In this document: positions 1 to 9,008 of the stretch, in pieces
How the letters are laid out: every line of letters starts with the position of its first letter
How positions within the stretch are numbered: position 1 is the first letter of the stretch
Origin: an uncultured Bacteroidota bacterium
GTDB taxonomy: Bacteria; Bacteroidota; Bacteroidia; B-17B0; Aurantibacillaceae
Length of the DNA stretch: 64,000 nt
NCBI GenBank assembly: GCA_903834765.1
Contig: CAILKE010000057.1
Coordinates: forward strand, 18,726-82,725
Direction of reading: 5' to 3'
Made by a program: the position numbers and the translations under genes
Notes under the pieces: generated by a model
The model's database searches: none
Told to the model about the DNA's origin: nothing
What the model saw: the letters and a program-made list of their open reading frames with translations, nothing else

Positions 1-675
1 GCTAGACTCTTTCCAGCTTTCATATTTCCCTATATCGAATTTAATCAACTTGTCTGCAAATTTTTTAGGAGCAAAACAATAATCGATGTGATATGATTTA
101 TCAATTTTTCTATGAAGATAGAACGTTGGTTGTGTTTCCTTACCTTGTTCTTCTTTAGTGTATTTATGATAAAGGCTTTCAATTCCTAGCTGGGATAATT
201 CTTCAACAACGTCTGAATGATTCCACCACCTATCCCATTCGTCCCAAATTTTATTACTATTAAAATCTCCAATTAGAATAGCATTTCCAATTTTGTCTTT
301 ATTGATTTGTAGATATTTCCATAACTGACCAATGTAACCAAAATTTGGAGAATTATTTTGATGCGTCCAAATTGCTAAAAAATCGATTTCATTATTTATA
401 GAAAATGGAAGAAAGTATTTTACCGAATGGTCTTTATAAGTATTTGACCAATCCAATTTTTTTAAAAGTAAATTGTTTTTTGCAAAAACTCCGATACCTT
501 TATTTTTTGTATCTCCTATCCATAAATAATTACCAGCCCAATTCAAATAGTTAGTATCATTTGATTCATTTGGATTTTCACATTCTTGGATTATAAATAT
601 GTCTGCATTTATTTCCTCAAGTTTATGGTATTTTTTTCTTAAGGCTCCATTGCAATTCCACGTTATTATTTTCAC
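1..675 (-). CDS. Endonuclease/exonuclease/phosphatase family protein, C-terminus cut by window edge
   Basis: An open frame of 225 codons runs on the minus strand from a GTG at 673-675 off the left edge. The N-terminus reads VKIITWNCNG and is followed by IIQECE, GIGVF, ILIGDFNSN and HIDYCF. These are the successive metal and phosphate motifs of the exonuclease III / EEP fold (Asn near the start, Glu in QECE, the DFN motif). The terminal SDH motif would lie beyond the edge. There is no in-frame ATG near the start, so GTG is the best start; it begins exactly at the conserved first beta strand. The protein probably cleaves DNA or a phosphoester in the cytoplasm. The exact substrate (AP sites, RNA, other phosphodiesters) cannot be told. 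Confidence 0.85.
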   Translation of the reverse strand, partial: MKIITWNCNGALRKKYHKLEEINADIFIIQECENPNESNDTNYLNWAGNYLWIGDTKNKGIGVFAKNNLLLKKLDWSNTYKDHSVKYFLPFSINNEIDFLAIWTHQNNSPNFGYIGQLWKYLQINKDKIGNAILIGDFNSNKIWDEWDRWWNHSDVVEELSQLGIESLYHKYTKEEQGKETQPTFYLHRKIDKSYHIDYCFAPKKFADKLIKFDIGKYESWKESS

Positions 676-725
676 TTATATAAAATTTATTTTTACAGTT
701 AAGCACTATATATTTAAATTGTTCA

Positions 726-1172
726 TCATTGCAACGTAATATCAAAGATCAAAACTGAATTAGCAGGAACACTTCCACTTGCTTGTGCACCATAGCCTAG
801 AGCTGATGGAATCAATAATATTCCTTTTCCTCCGCCTTTTTTAAAATAAGGAATGCCTTCTTGCCATCCTTGAATCACGGAACTTAAACTAATACTTAAT
901 CCGGAGGCGCTGCTTTGATCAAAGGAACTTCCGCTCGTAAAATAGCCTTTATAAATAACATTAACCGTGGAGTTAGCCGCTGGATTGGCACCCGTACCTA
1001 TTGTTTTGATCACATAGTACAAACCTGAACCTGTAGCAATGGCATTCAATTGATGATCGGAGATGTACTGCTTAATTATATCATCATCAACCGCTGCCTG
1101 ATTAACGGTGGGTGTTTTTTTACACGACACAGATAATATGATTATTAGTAAGAGTGCTAGGCAGTTTTTCAT
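726..1172 (-). CDS. FKBP-type peptidyl-prolyl cis-trans isomerase, lipoprotein
   Basis: I chose the ATG at 1172 because it gives a lipoprotein signal peptide, MKNCLALLLIIILSVSC, with a lipobox (SVS|C) followed by KK. A longer frame from 1223 would add 17 residues of no signal character. The mature part ends in one FKBP domain: VNVIYKGYF, FDQS, IQGWQEGIPYFKKGGG, LLIPSALGYG and NSVLIFDITL match the FKBP fold and its active-site aromatic and GYG segments. It should catalyse prolyl isomerisation as a chaperone anchored in the cell envelope, as is common for Bacteroidota. It sits alone, 130 bases downstream of the halogenase-like gene, with palindromic repeats in the gap. Confidence 0.9.
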   Translation of the reverse strand: MKNCLALLLIIILSVSCKKTPTVNQAAVDDDIIKQYISDHQLNAIATGSGLYYVIKTIGTGANPAANSTVNVIYKGYFTSGSSFDQSSASGLSISLSSVIQGWQEGIPYFKKGGGKGILLIPSALGYGAQASGSVPANSVLIFDITLQ

Positions 1173-1221
1173 TTTGTAATTTAAATTTAATTGTATGATG
1201 CTTCGGTTTGCTTGTCCCGTC

Positions 1222-1289
1222 ATGCTGTCACGCTATAGCGTGACAGCATCTCTATTTAATGCGAGACCCAGAATCACGCTATAGCGTGA
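1222..1289. repeat. Two copies of a TCACGCTATAGCGTGA palindrome
   Basis: A perfect 28-base palindrome at 1222-1249 contains the 16-base core TCACGCTATAGCGTGA. The same core recurs at 1274-1289. Both lie in the gap between the stop of the flavoenzyme gene (1303) and the start of the FKBP gene (1172). They could act as bidirectional transcription stops, or belong to a dispersed REP-like family. No protein-binding role is shown. Confidence 0.75.
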
Positions 1290-1302
1290 CAGGGTGACAT
1301 CA

Positions 1303-2994
1303 TTAAGCCTCAATCATTTCTTCGTTATAAAACCAGGTTTTTGCAACGTCTGATTGTATGGCAGGATCTACCAATAAACCATTTACATGATCTTCTTCTT
1401 GATACGGAATTTTTAAATCCATGATGTATGGATCAACTTTAATATCTAAAGCAGTTCCATTAACTTGATTACTAACTAAACGAAATACTTCAGCGGCAAC
1501 ATTCTCTAAAACACCCATATTTTCAGCTACTACAGCTACAATATTTGTTAAGCCATGAATGGTATCGATACCTCTTTGGAATTTTTTCAAGTAATCTAAA
1601 TCCAATGGATCGATGTAGCGATTATTGAATGTTTTGTTTTCGTGTGGTAACCAATCTAAAAATAAATCTTGTACCGCTTTATTTAATTTTCCAAATTTAC
1701 GTCCTAAACTTTTTTCAGAAACAAATAATTCTTTCAATACTTTTAAATCGGTAAAGCCATGATTTGTAAATAATAAACAAGGTACCGACCAGTATATAGC
1801 CCAATCCCAAAATATTTTCACGACCATAATTTGTGCGCTTCCCATCAATTTATATTTATCCTGATAAATTGGTAACCAGCTTGTAAACCACGATAAATGC
1901 GTTTGTTCATAGATTTGTGCACGCACCGAAATGTCTTCACCTTTTTTATCTCTTAAAATTAAATCGCTTAACCAAGTATTATTTAATGAAATAAAATCAC
2001 TGCCCGGCGAATAGAACGGATCTAAAAAGGCACCAGCTTCGCCTGTTACAGCCCACTTATCAGACGAATAAATGCGACCACTATCGTGTGCAAAATGTTT
2101 CAAGATTCTGAAATCCATTAAATCTTCCTTAGGTGGGCAAACATGTTTCAAGGCCTGAGGCTCATGTTTTTCTACCCATTTAAGTGCTTTTTCGTAAGTA
2201 TTGATTGTCTCAAACGGATGTATGTCTTCGTCAGCAACAATACCTATGCTCGTATTTTTTGAACCTAAAGGAATGATCCATAACCAATAACCTTTATCCA
2301 TAAAATGTACCGTACTCAAGTAACGTAATTTTGGCGCTAAAAATGTTTTCCACTTTTCATTTGCACTCCACTCATCAATATCAATCACACCTTTTACTCT
2401 AAACCAAACTGCATTCACATTATGAGGCGCTTCTTTGGCAAAGCCCATTTTTCTCTTTAATAGGCTAATACGGCTCGTTGCATCTACAACCCATTTACCA
2501 ATTGCTTTTTTATCTTCGCGCTCGTGTGCATAAATCACTTCGTGTAATCCGTCATCATTAATTTTAAAATTAACGTCTTTAGCACGCGCTGCTAAAATAA
2601 AATCTGTGCCTAAGGATTTAGTGTATTTTTCCAAATAATTTTCAAAGGTACCTCTATCTAATTGATGACTTGGAACAGGGAGTTTCAAACGAGGTCCTAA
2701 TTCAACACGATTAGATAATTCATCTTTTTTTCCATCTGTAAAAAAGAATCTCAAACCGTGTTTTGGTAATTCAAATTCTTCCAAATAATCTTTCAAGCCC
2801 AATACTTCTCTATAATAATGTGTGGCTAATTCAACGGTTGACTCGCCTACCTTGTGAGCACCTATCGGCGCTGCTTTATCTCTGCTTTCTAATATTAAAA
2901 TAGAAACATCAGGGTTTGCTTGTTTCAGTTGAATGGATAGGGTTAGCCCGGCTAAACCGCCACCAGCAATAATTACATCGTATTGTTTTTGCAT
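1303..2994 (-). CDS. Flavin-dependent halogenase-like FAD oxidoreductase
   Basis: 563 residues. The N-terminal FAD-binding motif is DVIIAGGGLAGLTL (6-19), followed by a GEST segment (50-53). K78 in PKHGLRFF lies where phenol/pyrrole-type flavin halogenases carry their catalytic lysine. The halogenase signature WxWxIP is present as WLWIIP (237-242). A second FAD contact, GEAGAFLDPFYSPGSDF, lies further on. The family uses FADH2 and O2 to make hypohalous acid that is passed to the lysine and halogenates aromatic or polyketide substrates; relatives without halogenase activity also exist. No partner flavin reductase or biosynthetic cluster adjoins it, so the substrate is unknown. A -7-like box lies 22 bases upstream of the ATG. 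Confidence 0.75.
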   Translation of the reverse strand: MQKQYDVIIAGGGLAGLTLSIQLKQANPDVSILILESRDKAAPIGAHKVGESTVELATHYYREVLGLKDYLEEFELPKHGLRFFFTDGKKDELSNRVELGPRLKLPVPSHQLDRGTFENYLEKYTKSLGTDFILAARAKDVNFKINDDGLHEVIYAHEREDKKAIGKWVVDATSRISLLKRKMGFAKEAPHNVNAVWFRVKGVIDIDEWSANEKWKTFLAPKLRYLSTVHFMDKGYWLWIIPLGSKNTSIGIVADEDIHPFETINTYEKALKWVEKHEPQALKHVCPPKEDLMDFRILKHFAHDSGRIYSSDKWAVTGEAGAFLDPFYSPGSDFISLNNTWLSDLILRDKKGEDISVRAQIYEQTHLSWFTSWLPIYQDKYKLMGSAQIMVVKIFWDWAIYWSVPCLLFTNHGFTDLKVLKELFVSEKSLGRKFGKLNKAVQDLFLDWLPHENKTFNNRYIDPLDLDYLKKFQRGIDTIHGLTNIVAVVAENMGVLENVAAEVFRLVSNQVNGTALDIKVDPYIMDLKIPYQEEDHVNGLLVDPAIQSDVAKTWFYNEEMIEA

Positions 2995-3016
2995 GAGTTT
3001 TTTATTTGTATTCTAA

Positions 3017-3024
3017 CAAAAATA
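3017..3024 (-). promoter_or_regulatory. Candidate -7 box (TATTTTTG) for the halogenase-like gene
   Basis: On the minus strand TATTTTTG fits the Bacteroidota -7 consensus TAnnTTTG. It ends 22 bases before the ATG at 2994. No good TTTG -33 element is visible at the expected distance, so this is weak. Confidence 0.3.
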
Positions 3025-3161
3025 CATAGTTTTTTGTTATGTTTTTAGATCAATACTTAAATTAACAAAACTACCGTAAATTTGTTTAAATGATTGGTAA
3101 TATTAAAGATAAAAGGGTGCCCAATTAGTATATTCGCACTTAATATTAAATAAATACATTT

Positions 3162-3590
3162 TTGTTAAAAAACCCTCACATACAGATTAGTAAAGCAATC
3201 GAACAGGATTTTGATTTTATTGTAAAGCATGTAAAATTATTTGATTTAGATAACCGTGACTTACATTTTCAACAATTTACTGTCGCGAAATTGCATGATG
3301 ATATTGTTGGCTTTGTAAGAATTCGTAAACACGAGGGTTGCGATGAGTTTTGTTCTTTAGGAATAATAGAAGCCTATCGTAATCAAGGTATCGCAGAAGC
3401 TTTGATATTTGCACGTATCGAATTATCTACTCAGCCTATATATTTAGTGTGTATTATTCCGGAGTTCTTTGAGCCTTTAGGTTTTACAATCGTTACAGAG
3501 TATCCTCTTGAGATACTTGATAAACTAAATTACTGCATCAGCGAATTAACTGTGCTGGAGCCATACGTGGTGATGACTTTGAGTCACTAG
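3162..3590 (+). CDS. GNAT family N-acetyltransferase
   Basis: 142 residues. The central segment CSLGIIEAYRNQGIAEALI is the acetyl-CoA pyrophosphate-binding motif A of the GNAT fold (R/Q-x-x-G-x-A pattern), followed by IYLVCIIPEFFEPLGF, a typical C-terminal GNAT strand and loop. It probably moves an acetyl group from acetyl-CoA to an amine; the acceptor is unknown. There is no in-frame ATG until the very end of the frame, so I take the TTG at 3162 as start. The reading frame may begin at another non-ATG codon. The gene stands alone between the divergent halogenase-like gene and a repeat. Confidence 0.7.
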   Translation: MLKNPHIQISKAIEQDFDFIVKHVKLFDLDNRDLHFQQFTVAKLHDDIVGFVRIRKHEGCDEFCSLGIIEAYRNQGIAEALIFARIELSTQPIYLVCIIPEFFEPLGFTIVTEYPLEILDKLNYCISELTVLEPYVVMTLSH

Positions 3591-3602
3591 TGATTTTTTA
3601 AC

Positions 3603-3712
3603 GCCGAGTTACAGAGTAAAAGAGGACTCAGAGAGTTTTTGAAATATAAAAAATTACTCTGCGAACTCTTAATACTCAAAGTCTTTGTGTTGAATAAATT
3701 ATACGCAGCATA
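3603..3712. repeat. Degenerate dispersed repeat of the 'gcaaag / ctctgtg' type
   Basis: This gap holds low-complexity stretches such as acgccgagttacagagt and ctcaaagtctttgtgttg that are roughly complementary across a short AT-rich middle. They resemble the non-coding repeats found many times in Bacteroidota chromosomes. Similar text recurs at 18745-18775 and 60195-60235. I see no reading frame in it. Confidence 0.5.
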
Positions 3713-3749
3713 GTTGAGAACAAATGTTATTTTTACTTAAAAATTGCTT

Positions 3750-5372
3750 ATGCTTATCAAATCAAATTTAATAGATGTGGTTTCTAAAGAAACCTATCCT
3801 GCAGAAATTACGATTGAAAATAATATTATTGTTTCAATCAAACGAATTAACGAAACGCTTCATACCTATATATTACCTGGTTTTGTGGATGCGCACGTAC
3901 ATGTAGAAAGTAGTATGTTAGTGCCTACAGAATTTGCTCGCATTGCTGTAACACATGGAACAGTTGGTACTATCTCTGATCCACATGAAATAGCAAACGT
4001 TCTTGGAGTTGCAGGAGTTGATTACATGATCGAGAATGCTAAGCAGGTACCTTTTCATTTTTATTTTGGAGCGCCCTCTTGCGTGCCAGCTACTAATTTT
4101 GAAACAGCAGGAGCAGTGATTGATTCCAATGATATAGATCAACTATTAGTACGACCTGAAATTTTGTATTTGGCAGAGATGATGAATTTCCCTGGAGTGA
4201 TTCATCAAGATGAAGAAGTCTTGAAAAAATTAGCTTCTGCTAAAAAACATGGCAAGCCTATTGATGGCCATGCGCCGGGTTTAATGGGAGATGATATGAG
4301 ACATTATTTCAATGCAGGCATCACAACCGACCACGAATGTTTTGGTTACATGGAAGCCTTAGAAAAATTACAACACGGTGTTAAAGTATTGATACGAGAA
4401 GGTTCTGCGGCTAAAAATTTCGAGACTTTAATTTCTTTACTGAAAGATTATCCAGAGCAGATCATGTTTTGTTGTGATGATAAACATCCCGATAATTTAA
4501 TTGAATCTCATATCAACGATCATGTGAAGCGTGCATTGAAAGAAGGACATGATTTATACCATGTCTTAAGAGCAGCTTCATATAATGTTGTCAAGCATTA
4601 TAACTTAACGATTGGTTTATTGCAAGTAGGTGATAGTGCTGATTTTATTGAGATTGATAATTTAAAAGACTTCACAATTTTAAAAACGTATATCAGTGGA
4701 ACGCTAGTTGCTGAAAACGGTTTATCATTTTTGAAATCCGTCAATGCGCCCATCGTTAATAATTTCAACTGTAGTTTAAAAACAGCCGATGATTTTAAAT
4801 TAAAAGGAGAAGGTGATAAGATACGAGTGATTGAAGTATTAGACGGGCAATTAGTAACAGATGAATTATTTATACAATCCTTTGTAGTTAATGGTTTTGC
4901 AGAATCGAACATAGAAGAGGATATTTTAAAAATAGCTGTGGTAAACCGTTATAGCGATACACCTATTGCGAAAGCTTTTATTAAAAACATAGGATTAAAA
5001 CAAGGCGCTATTGCTAGTTGCGTAGCACACGATTGCCATAATATTGTCGTGGTTGGAACCAATGATGAAGATATGTGCAAGGCTGTGAATTTAATTATCA
5101 ATGCCAAAGGTGGTATTTCTCTAGCAAATAAAGAAGAAGCGATGGTGTTAGAATTGCCTATCGCTGGTATCATGACCAACCAACCTGCAGAAATAGTGGC
5201 TGAAGCTTATACCAAATTAGATAAACGCGCCAAAGCCTTAGGAAGCAAATTACGCGCTCCATACATGAGTTTATCTTTTATGGCATTGCTTGTAATCCCT
5301 GAATTAAAGCTTAGCGACAAAGGTTTGTTTAATGGAAAAACCTTTCAGTTTACGGATGTGTTTGTGAAATAA
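3750..5372 (+). CDS. ade: Adenine deaminase
   Basis: 541 residues from the ATG at 3750 (a TTG two codons earlier is possible). It is an amidohydrolase-fold enzyme: LPGFVDAHVHVESSML gives the HxH metal ligands, and SDPHEIANVLG, then IDGHAPG and TTDHECFG, supply the further metal and catalytic residues of the adenine deaminase family. The C-terminal domain has VAHDCHNIVVVGTNDEDM and GGISLANKEE, also typical. Length fits the family. It converts adenine to hypoxanthine and ammonia in purine salvage, in the cytosol, with Mn/Fe. It converges on the methyltransferase gene with only 9 bases between the stop codons. Confidence 0.93.
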   Translation: MLIKSNLIDVVSKETYPAEITIENNIIVSIKRINETLHTYILPGFVDAHVHVESSMLVPTEFARIAVTHGTVGTISDPHEIANVLGVAGVDYMIENAKQVPFHFYFGAPSCVPATNFETAGAVIDSNDIDQLLVRPEILYLAEMMNFPGVIHQDEEVLKKLASAKKHGKPIDGHAPGLMGDDMRHYFNAGITTDHECFGYMEALEKLQHGVKVLIREGSAAKNFETLISLLKDYPEQIMFCCDDKHPDNLIESHINDHVKRALKEGHDLYHVLRAASYNVVKHYNLTIGLLQVGDSADFIEIDNLKDFTILKTYISGTLVAENGLSFLKSVNAPIVNNFNCSLKTADDFKLKGEGDKIRVIEVLDGQLVTDELFIQSFVVNGFAESNIEEDILKIAVVNRYSDTPIAKAFIKNIGLKQGAIASCVAHDCHNIVVVGTNDEDMCKAVNLIINAKGGISLANKEEAMVLELPIAGIMTNQPAEIVAEAYTKLDKRAKALGSKLRAPYMSLSFMALLVIPELKLSDKGLFNGKTFQFTDVFVK

Positions 5373-5381
5373 ATAATCGAT

Positions 5382-6560
5382 TTACAGCCCCATCAATTTC
5401 TCTAAGTAATGAAACTCTATACCGAAATAGGCTTTTGTTTCTTTTATTTTTTTTCGGATTTCTTCTTGCTGTTCTCGTGTTTTCAATTTCTTTTCAGCAA
5501 CTATCATGACATTCTTTGGTGTATTAGCTTCTGATACAAATTCAAATACTTTGGTTGTATAGTCATAATACTCTAAAAGTAACGATCGCAAACCATCAGT
5601 AACCATCTCAGCCTGACGTTCTAGAAAGATTCCATGTTTTAGTAAAAAATCTAATTCATTTTTTGTTTTGTGCTTTTCTATCTCTTTACGTATTTGTTTA
5701 TGGCAACAAGGCGCAACTACGATCAAATCAGCATTAGCCGTGATGCCTTTATAAATAGCATCATCAGTGGCTGTATCGCAAGCGTGCAAGGCAATTAACA
5801 CATTAGTGTCTTTTGCGTCATAGGCTTCTATGGTTCCTTCTACAAAATGAAGGTCTTTAAAATTTGATTTTTCTGCAATGCCATTACAGAGTTCAACCAG
5901 ATCTTTTCTGAACTCAACACCGGTCACTTGAGTTTGTAGGTGTAATACATTACTTAAATAATCATATAAAGCAAAAGTCAAATAACCTTTACCTGCTCCC
6001 ATATCGCTTACATGAAGGGTTTCGTGCTTTGATAAATTTTTGATTAAAGGACTTAATAATTCTACGTAATGATTGATCTGTTTGAACTTATCTTGAGAAT
6101 GATTATTTACTTTTCCTTTTTCGTCTGTAATATTTAATTGATGCAAATATGATTTACCATCTGAAACGATCAATCTGTTTTTTTGAGTATTGTGTTCCAA
6201 AGAAGGTAATTCTGTATGCGTTGCTTTGTTTTTCTTCAAGCTGGTTTTGTCTTTATTGATAAACTCAAACACCGAATCAAACTCGATGGTAAAGAGTGTC
6301 GCTAACCTAAATGCACCCTGAGTAATAAAACCAGCGATGATAGCCACACCTTCTGAATATGCATAATTTTTTACAATATCTTTGGTTTGATAGCGATATG
6401 TTATGCTCAATTTATCTTTTTGTTTAATCTGTATTTTCTTTACATAACAATTCTTCAAACCTTCTGTAAAACCTTTATAATTAGCCAACGACACTTTTAT
6501 AAAGGTATTTTCGTCTAAGGATTTATTGAGTAAAGCAATAAATTGTTCTTGGTTCGTCAT
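5382..6560 (-). CDS. SAM-dependent methyltransferase, Methyltransf_32-like
   Basis: 392 residues. The second half is a class I methyltransferase: VSDMGAGKGYLTFALYDYL is motif I for S-adenosylmethionine, VTGVEFRKDLVELC is the acidic ribose-binding strand, and LIALHACDTATDDA plus VVAPCCHKQIR match the distinctive segments of the Methyltransf_32 group. The N-terminal ~170 residues carry no motif I recognise and may bind the substrate. Relatives have been linked to RNA or protein methylation, but the target here cannot be inferred. The gene stands alone on the minus strand. Confidence 0.7.
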   Translation of the reverse strand: MTNQEQFIALLNKSLDENTFIKVSLANYKGFTEGLKNCYVKKIQIKQKDKLSITYRYQTKDIVKNYAYSEGVAIIAGFITQGAFRLATLFTIEFDSVFEFINKDKTSLKKNKATHTELPSLEHNTQKNRLIVSDGKSYLHQLNITDEKGKVNNHSQDKFKQINHYVELLSPLIKNLSKHETLHVSDMGAGKGYLTFALYDYLSNVLHLQTQVTGVEFRKDLVELCNGIAEKSNFKDLHFVEGTIEAYDAKDTNVLIALHACDTATDDAIYKGITANADLIVVAPCCHKQIRKEIEKHKTKNELDFLLKHGIFLERQAEMVTDGLRSLLLEYYDYTTKVFEFVSEANTPKNVMIVAEKKLKTREQQEEIRKKIKETKAYFGIEFHYLEKLMGL

Positions 6561-6685
6561 AACTGTTTTATTTATTCGGTGAAGATACGTTAATCATTAT
6601 TTAGTATGACAAATTACATGTTTTTTATCATTATTTATTTCTACATTTAAAGGTGATTATTTGTTTAATATTTTAATAATATTCT

Positions 6686-7549
6686 ATGCACTCATGTTAT
6701 AAGATAACAGTAGCAATCGTCTTAATTTTAGGGTTATCTTCTTTAGCTTTATTAGAAGGAGATGACGGACACTTTGTGTTTTTGCACGGGAAAAAGCAAT
6801 ATGTATTAGTACAAGGAACTGGTAATCCCACCGTTGTTTTTATTACAGGGAAGGGTAGACCACAAACTGATTTTAAAAAAGTATATAGTAAAATAAAAAA
6901 AGAGGTTCAGATATTTTCTTATGATAGAGCCAGTACTGGACAATCTCAAGCATTTAATAATGATCGAACAGTTGATACGATGGCTTACGAATTAAATGAG
7001 TTATTGCTTAAAGAAAAAATTAAACCTCCGTTTATTTTGGTAGGTCATTCCCTTGGAACTTATATTATGAGGTGTTTCGTCAACATGTATCCAACTAGAG
7101 TTTCGGGATTAGTTTTTGTAGAACCGGCTCATGAATATGAATATCAGTATGGTTTAACACTCAGAACGGATTCTGATAAAATAGTATTTAAGGATCAGTT
7201 TAAATCTTTCTTAAAAGTAACTGGAAAAACAAAAGGCAATCATATCGAATCTTTAAAATGCTTTGACTTTGATAGTCTTGGTTTTTCAACAAATCAGCGC
7301 ATTTTAAAAAAAATAAATGTACCAACGACTATTCCTATGACGTTTATAATATCTACAGTTCCTGATGTAGAGAATGATTATATCTCAAAAGAAATAGATT
7401 ATAAAATAAATTATTTTAAAAATTGGCAAACACTTAATCCAAAAACATCTATCATCATAACTAATAAAAGTGGTTATTTTATTCAGAAAGAAGAACCTAG
7501 CTTAGTTGTAGATGCTATTAAAGACATGATAGGTAAGGTTAAAAAATAA
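6686..7549 (+). CDS. Alpha/beta hydrolase with an altered catalytic histidine position
   Basis: 287 residues with a hydrophobic N-terminus (residues 7-23) that could be a signal peptide or anchor. The core is an alpha/beta hydrolase fold: PTVVFITGKGRP (oxyanion loop position), FSYDRASTGQS, and the nucleophile elbow GHSLG with Ser122. Where family members usually read G-H-x-x-Q near the C-terminus for the catalytic histidine, this protein has SGYFIQ, a tyrosine at residue 264. The triad is therefore incomplete unless another His serves. Substrate unknown; it may be inactive or use a variant mechanism. Neighbours are unrelated and no operon is visible. Confidence 0.75.
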   Translation: MHSCYKITVAIVLILGLSSLALLEGDDGHFVFLHGKKQYVLVQGTGNPTVVFITGKGRPQTDFKKVYSKIKKEVQIFSYDRASTGQSQAFNNDRTVDTMAYELNELLLKEKIKPPFILVGHSLGTYIMRCFVNMYPTRVSGLVFVEPAHEYEYQYGLTLRTDSDKIVFKDQFKSFLKVTGKTKGNHIESLKCFDFDSLGFSTNQRILKKINVPTTIPMTFIISTVPDVENDYISKEIDYKINYFKNWQTLNPKTSIIITNKSGYFIQKEEPSLVVDAIKDMIGKVKK

Positions 7550-7699
7550 TAATAATATTTAAAATAGTTGGGATCAATTTAGAATTATAACCAACACTTA
7601 AAAATTAATTTATTAAATTATAATCATTGAAATATGAGGTTTTAGAAACCTTGTATCGTATTGCATCTGATCTGGAAATTTTGAAAAAAAATAAAAAGT

Positions 7700-8281
7700 T
7701 TAAGATAATTTATTAGCCGCATTATAGCAATCTCTGCAAAGAGGCTCGTAACTATCCGTTTCGCCTAATAGCACTAAATTAGTGTCAGCAGTTTTACGAT
7801 GAGAGATGTGCGCTAAACTGCCACATTCCATGCAAATAGCATGCACTTTCGTTACATATTCTGCACAAGCTAACAAATCAGGCATAGGCCCAAAAGGATT
7901 GCCTTTAAAATCCATATCTAAACCAGCAATGATTACTCGTACGCCACTATCTGCAAGTTGTTTGCATACATTAACTAATTCCATATCAAAAAATTGAGCT
8001 TCATCAATGCCCACCACATCTACATCATTGGCCAACAATAAAATATTTGAACTGGCGGGAACAGGTGTACTCATGATTTCTAGTCCTGAATGTGATACTA
8101 CTTTTTCTTCGTGGTAACGGGTGTCTATTTGTGGCTTGTAAATTTCTACTTTTTGTTTGGCAAACTGGGCGCGCTTTAAACGACGAATTAACTCTTCTGT
8201 TTTGCCCGAAAACATAGAGCCACAGACTACTTCTATCCATCCGCGTTTGTGTGAGCTATGTTTAACGTTTTCTAAAAACAT
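7700..8281 (-). CDS. tdk: Thymidine kinase (type II, TK1-like)
   Basis: 193 residues, normal length. The P-loop is [10 protein letters not shown] (21-30), the catalytic acidic motif is GIDEAQFF (91-98), and a structural zinc site is formed by CMECG and CRDC near the C-terminus. The lasso segment is [10 protein letters not shown]. It phosphorylates thymidine with ATP in the pyrimidine salvage pathway in the cytosol. It is transcribed away from the neighbouring gene at 8370, with a shared 88-base upstream region. Confidence 0.95.
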   Translation of the reverse strand: MFLENVKHSSHKRGWIEVVCGSMFSGKTEELIRRLKRAQFAKQKVEIYKPQIDTRYHEEKVVSHSGLEIMSTPVPASSNILLLANDVDVVGIDEAQFFDMELVNVCKQLADSGVRVIIAGLDMDFKGNPFGPMPDLLACAEYVTKVHAICMECGSLAHISHRKTADTNLVLLGETDSYEPLCRDCYNAANKLS

Positions 8282-8369
8282 GTTTAAAGACTATTGATAA
8301 CAAAAACCTAAAAATAAGTGAAGTAGTTTTAAAATAGCGTATTTTTAATTCATTAATTATCCACAATAT

Positions 8370-9008
8370 ATGCAAACTGACATTTTATACAAGCAATTAA
8401 CTACTAAATTAAATGAGTTAAAAACCTCTATTGAACGTTTTGAGAAACATACACCTCCAAGTACAGCTTATGCCGAACATTTGTATTCTGCTATTAATGA
8501 TGCTAACAAGCTAGTTTCAGCTTATTTAGTGCTTAAAGAACAAAAAGATGTATCTCCTGATTTGAATTTACATTTGAAATTAATGAATGTAGCTTCTGCT
8601 CAGCAAGAAGTTGAAGAACAAGTTAAGACCGAAATTTTGGTTGAAAAATCGGAGATGAAAGAACCTCTTAAAGTTGAATTAACTCCGCCAGTGGCAGAAG
8701 TGAAACCATTAGAAGTTGTTGTTGAGGCAGTTATTGAAAATAAACCAATAGCAATTGCTGTTGAAAAAACGGAAAATAAAACTTATCCTAAATTAGCCAT
8801 TAACTTAAATGATAAATTTAGATTTATCAATGAGTTGTTTGCGGGGAATGCCAATGAATACAATATTGCCATAGAACAATTAAATAATGTGAATTCTATG
8901 GATGAAGCAACTGCTTATACTAAAGGCTTAAAATCTATTTATAATTGGAACGACGATCATGAAATGGTTAAAAACATGAATAGTTTAATTCATAAACGAT
9001 TTTTATAA
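8370..9008 (+). CDS. Conserved-looking hypothetical protein with coiled and low-complexity middle
   Basis: 212 residues, no family recognised with certainty. Residues 1-70 look helical, the middle (about 75-145) is rich in Val, Glu, Lys and Pro, and the end reads INLNDKFRFINELF ... NSLIHKRFL. That ending is a compact helical domain often seen at the ends of small Bacteroidota proteins of unknown role. There is no signal peptide or membrane segment, so it is probably cytosolic. The stop codon overlaps the ATG of the M28 peptidase (TAATG at 9006-9010), which implies translational coupling of the two genes. Confidence 0.6.
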   Translation: MQTDILYKQLTTKLNELKTSIERFEKHTPPSTAYAEHLYSAINDANKLVSAYLVLKEQKDVSPDLNLHLKLMNVASAQQEVEEQVKTEILVEKSEMKEPLKVELTPPVAEVKPLEVVVEAVIENKPIAIAVEKTENKTYPKLAINLNDKFRFINELFAGNANEYNIAIEQLNNVNSMDEATAYTKGLKSIYNWNDDHEMVKNMNSLIHKRFL

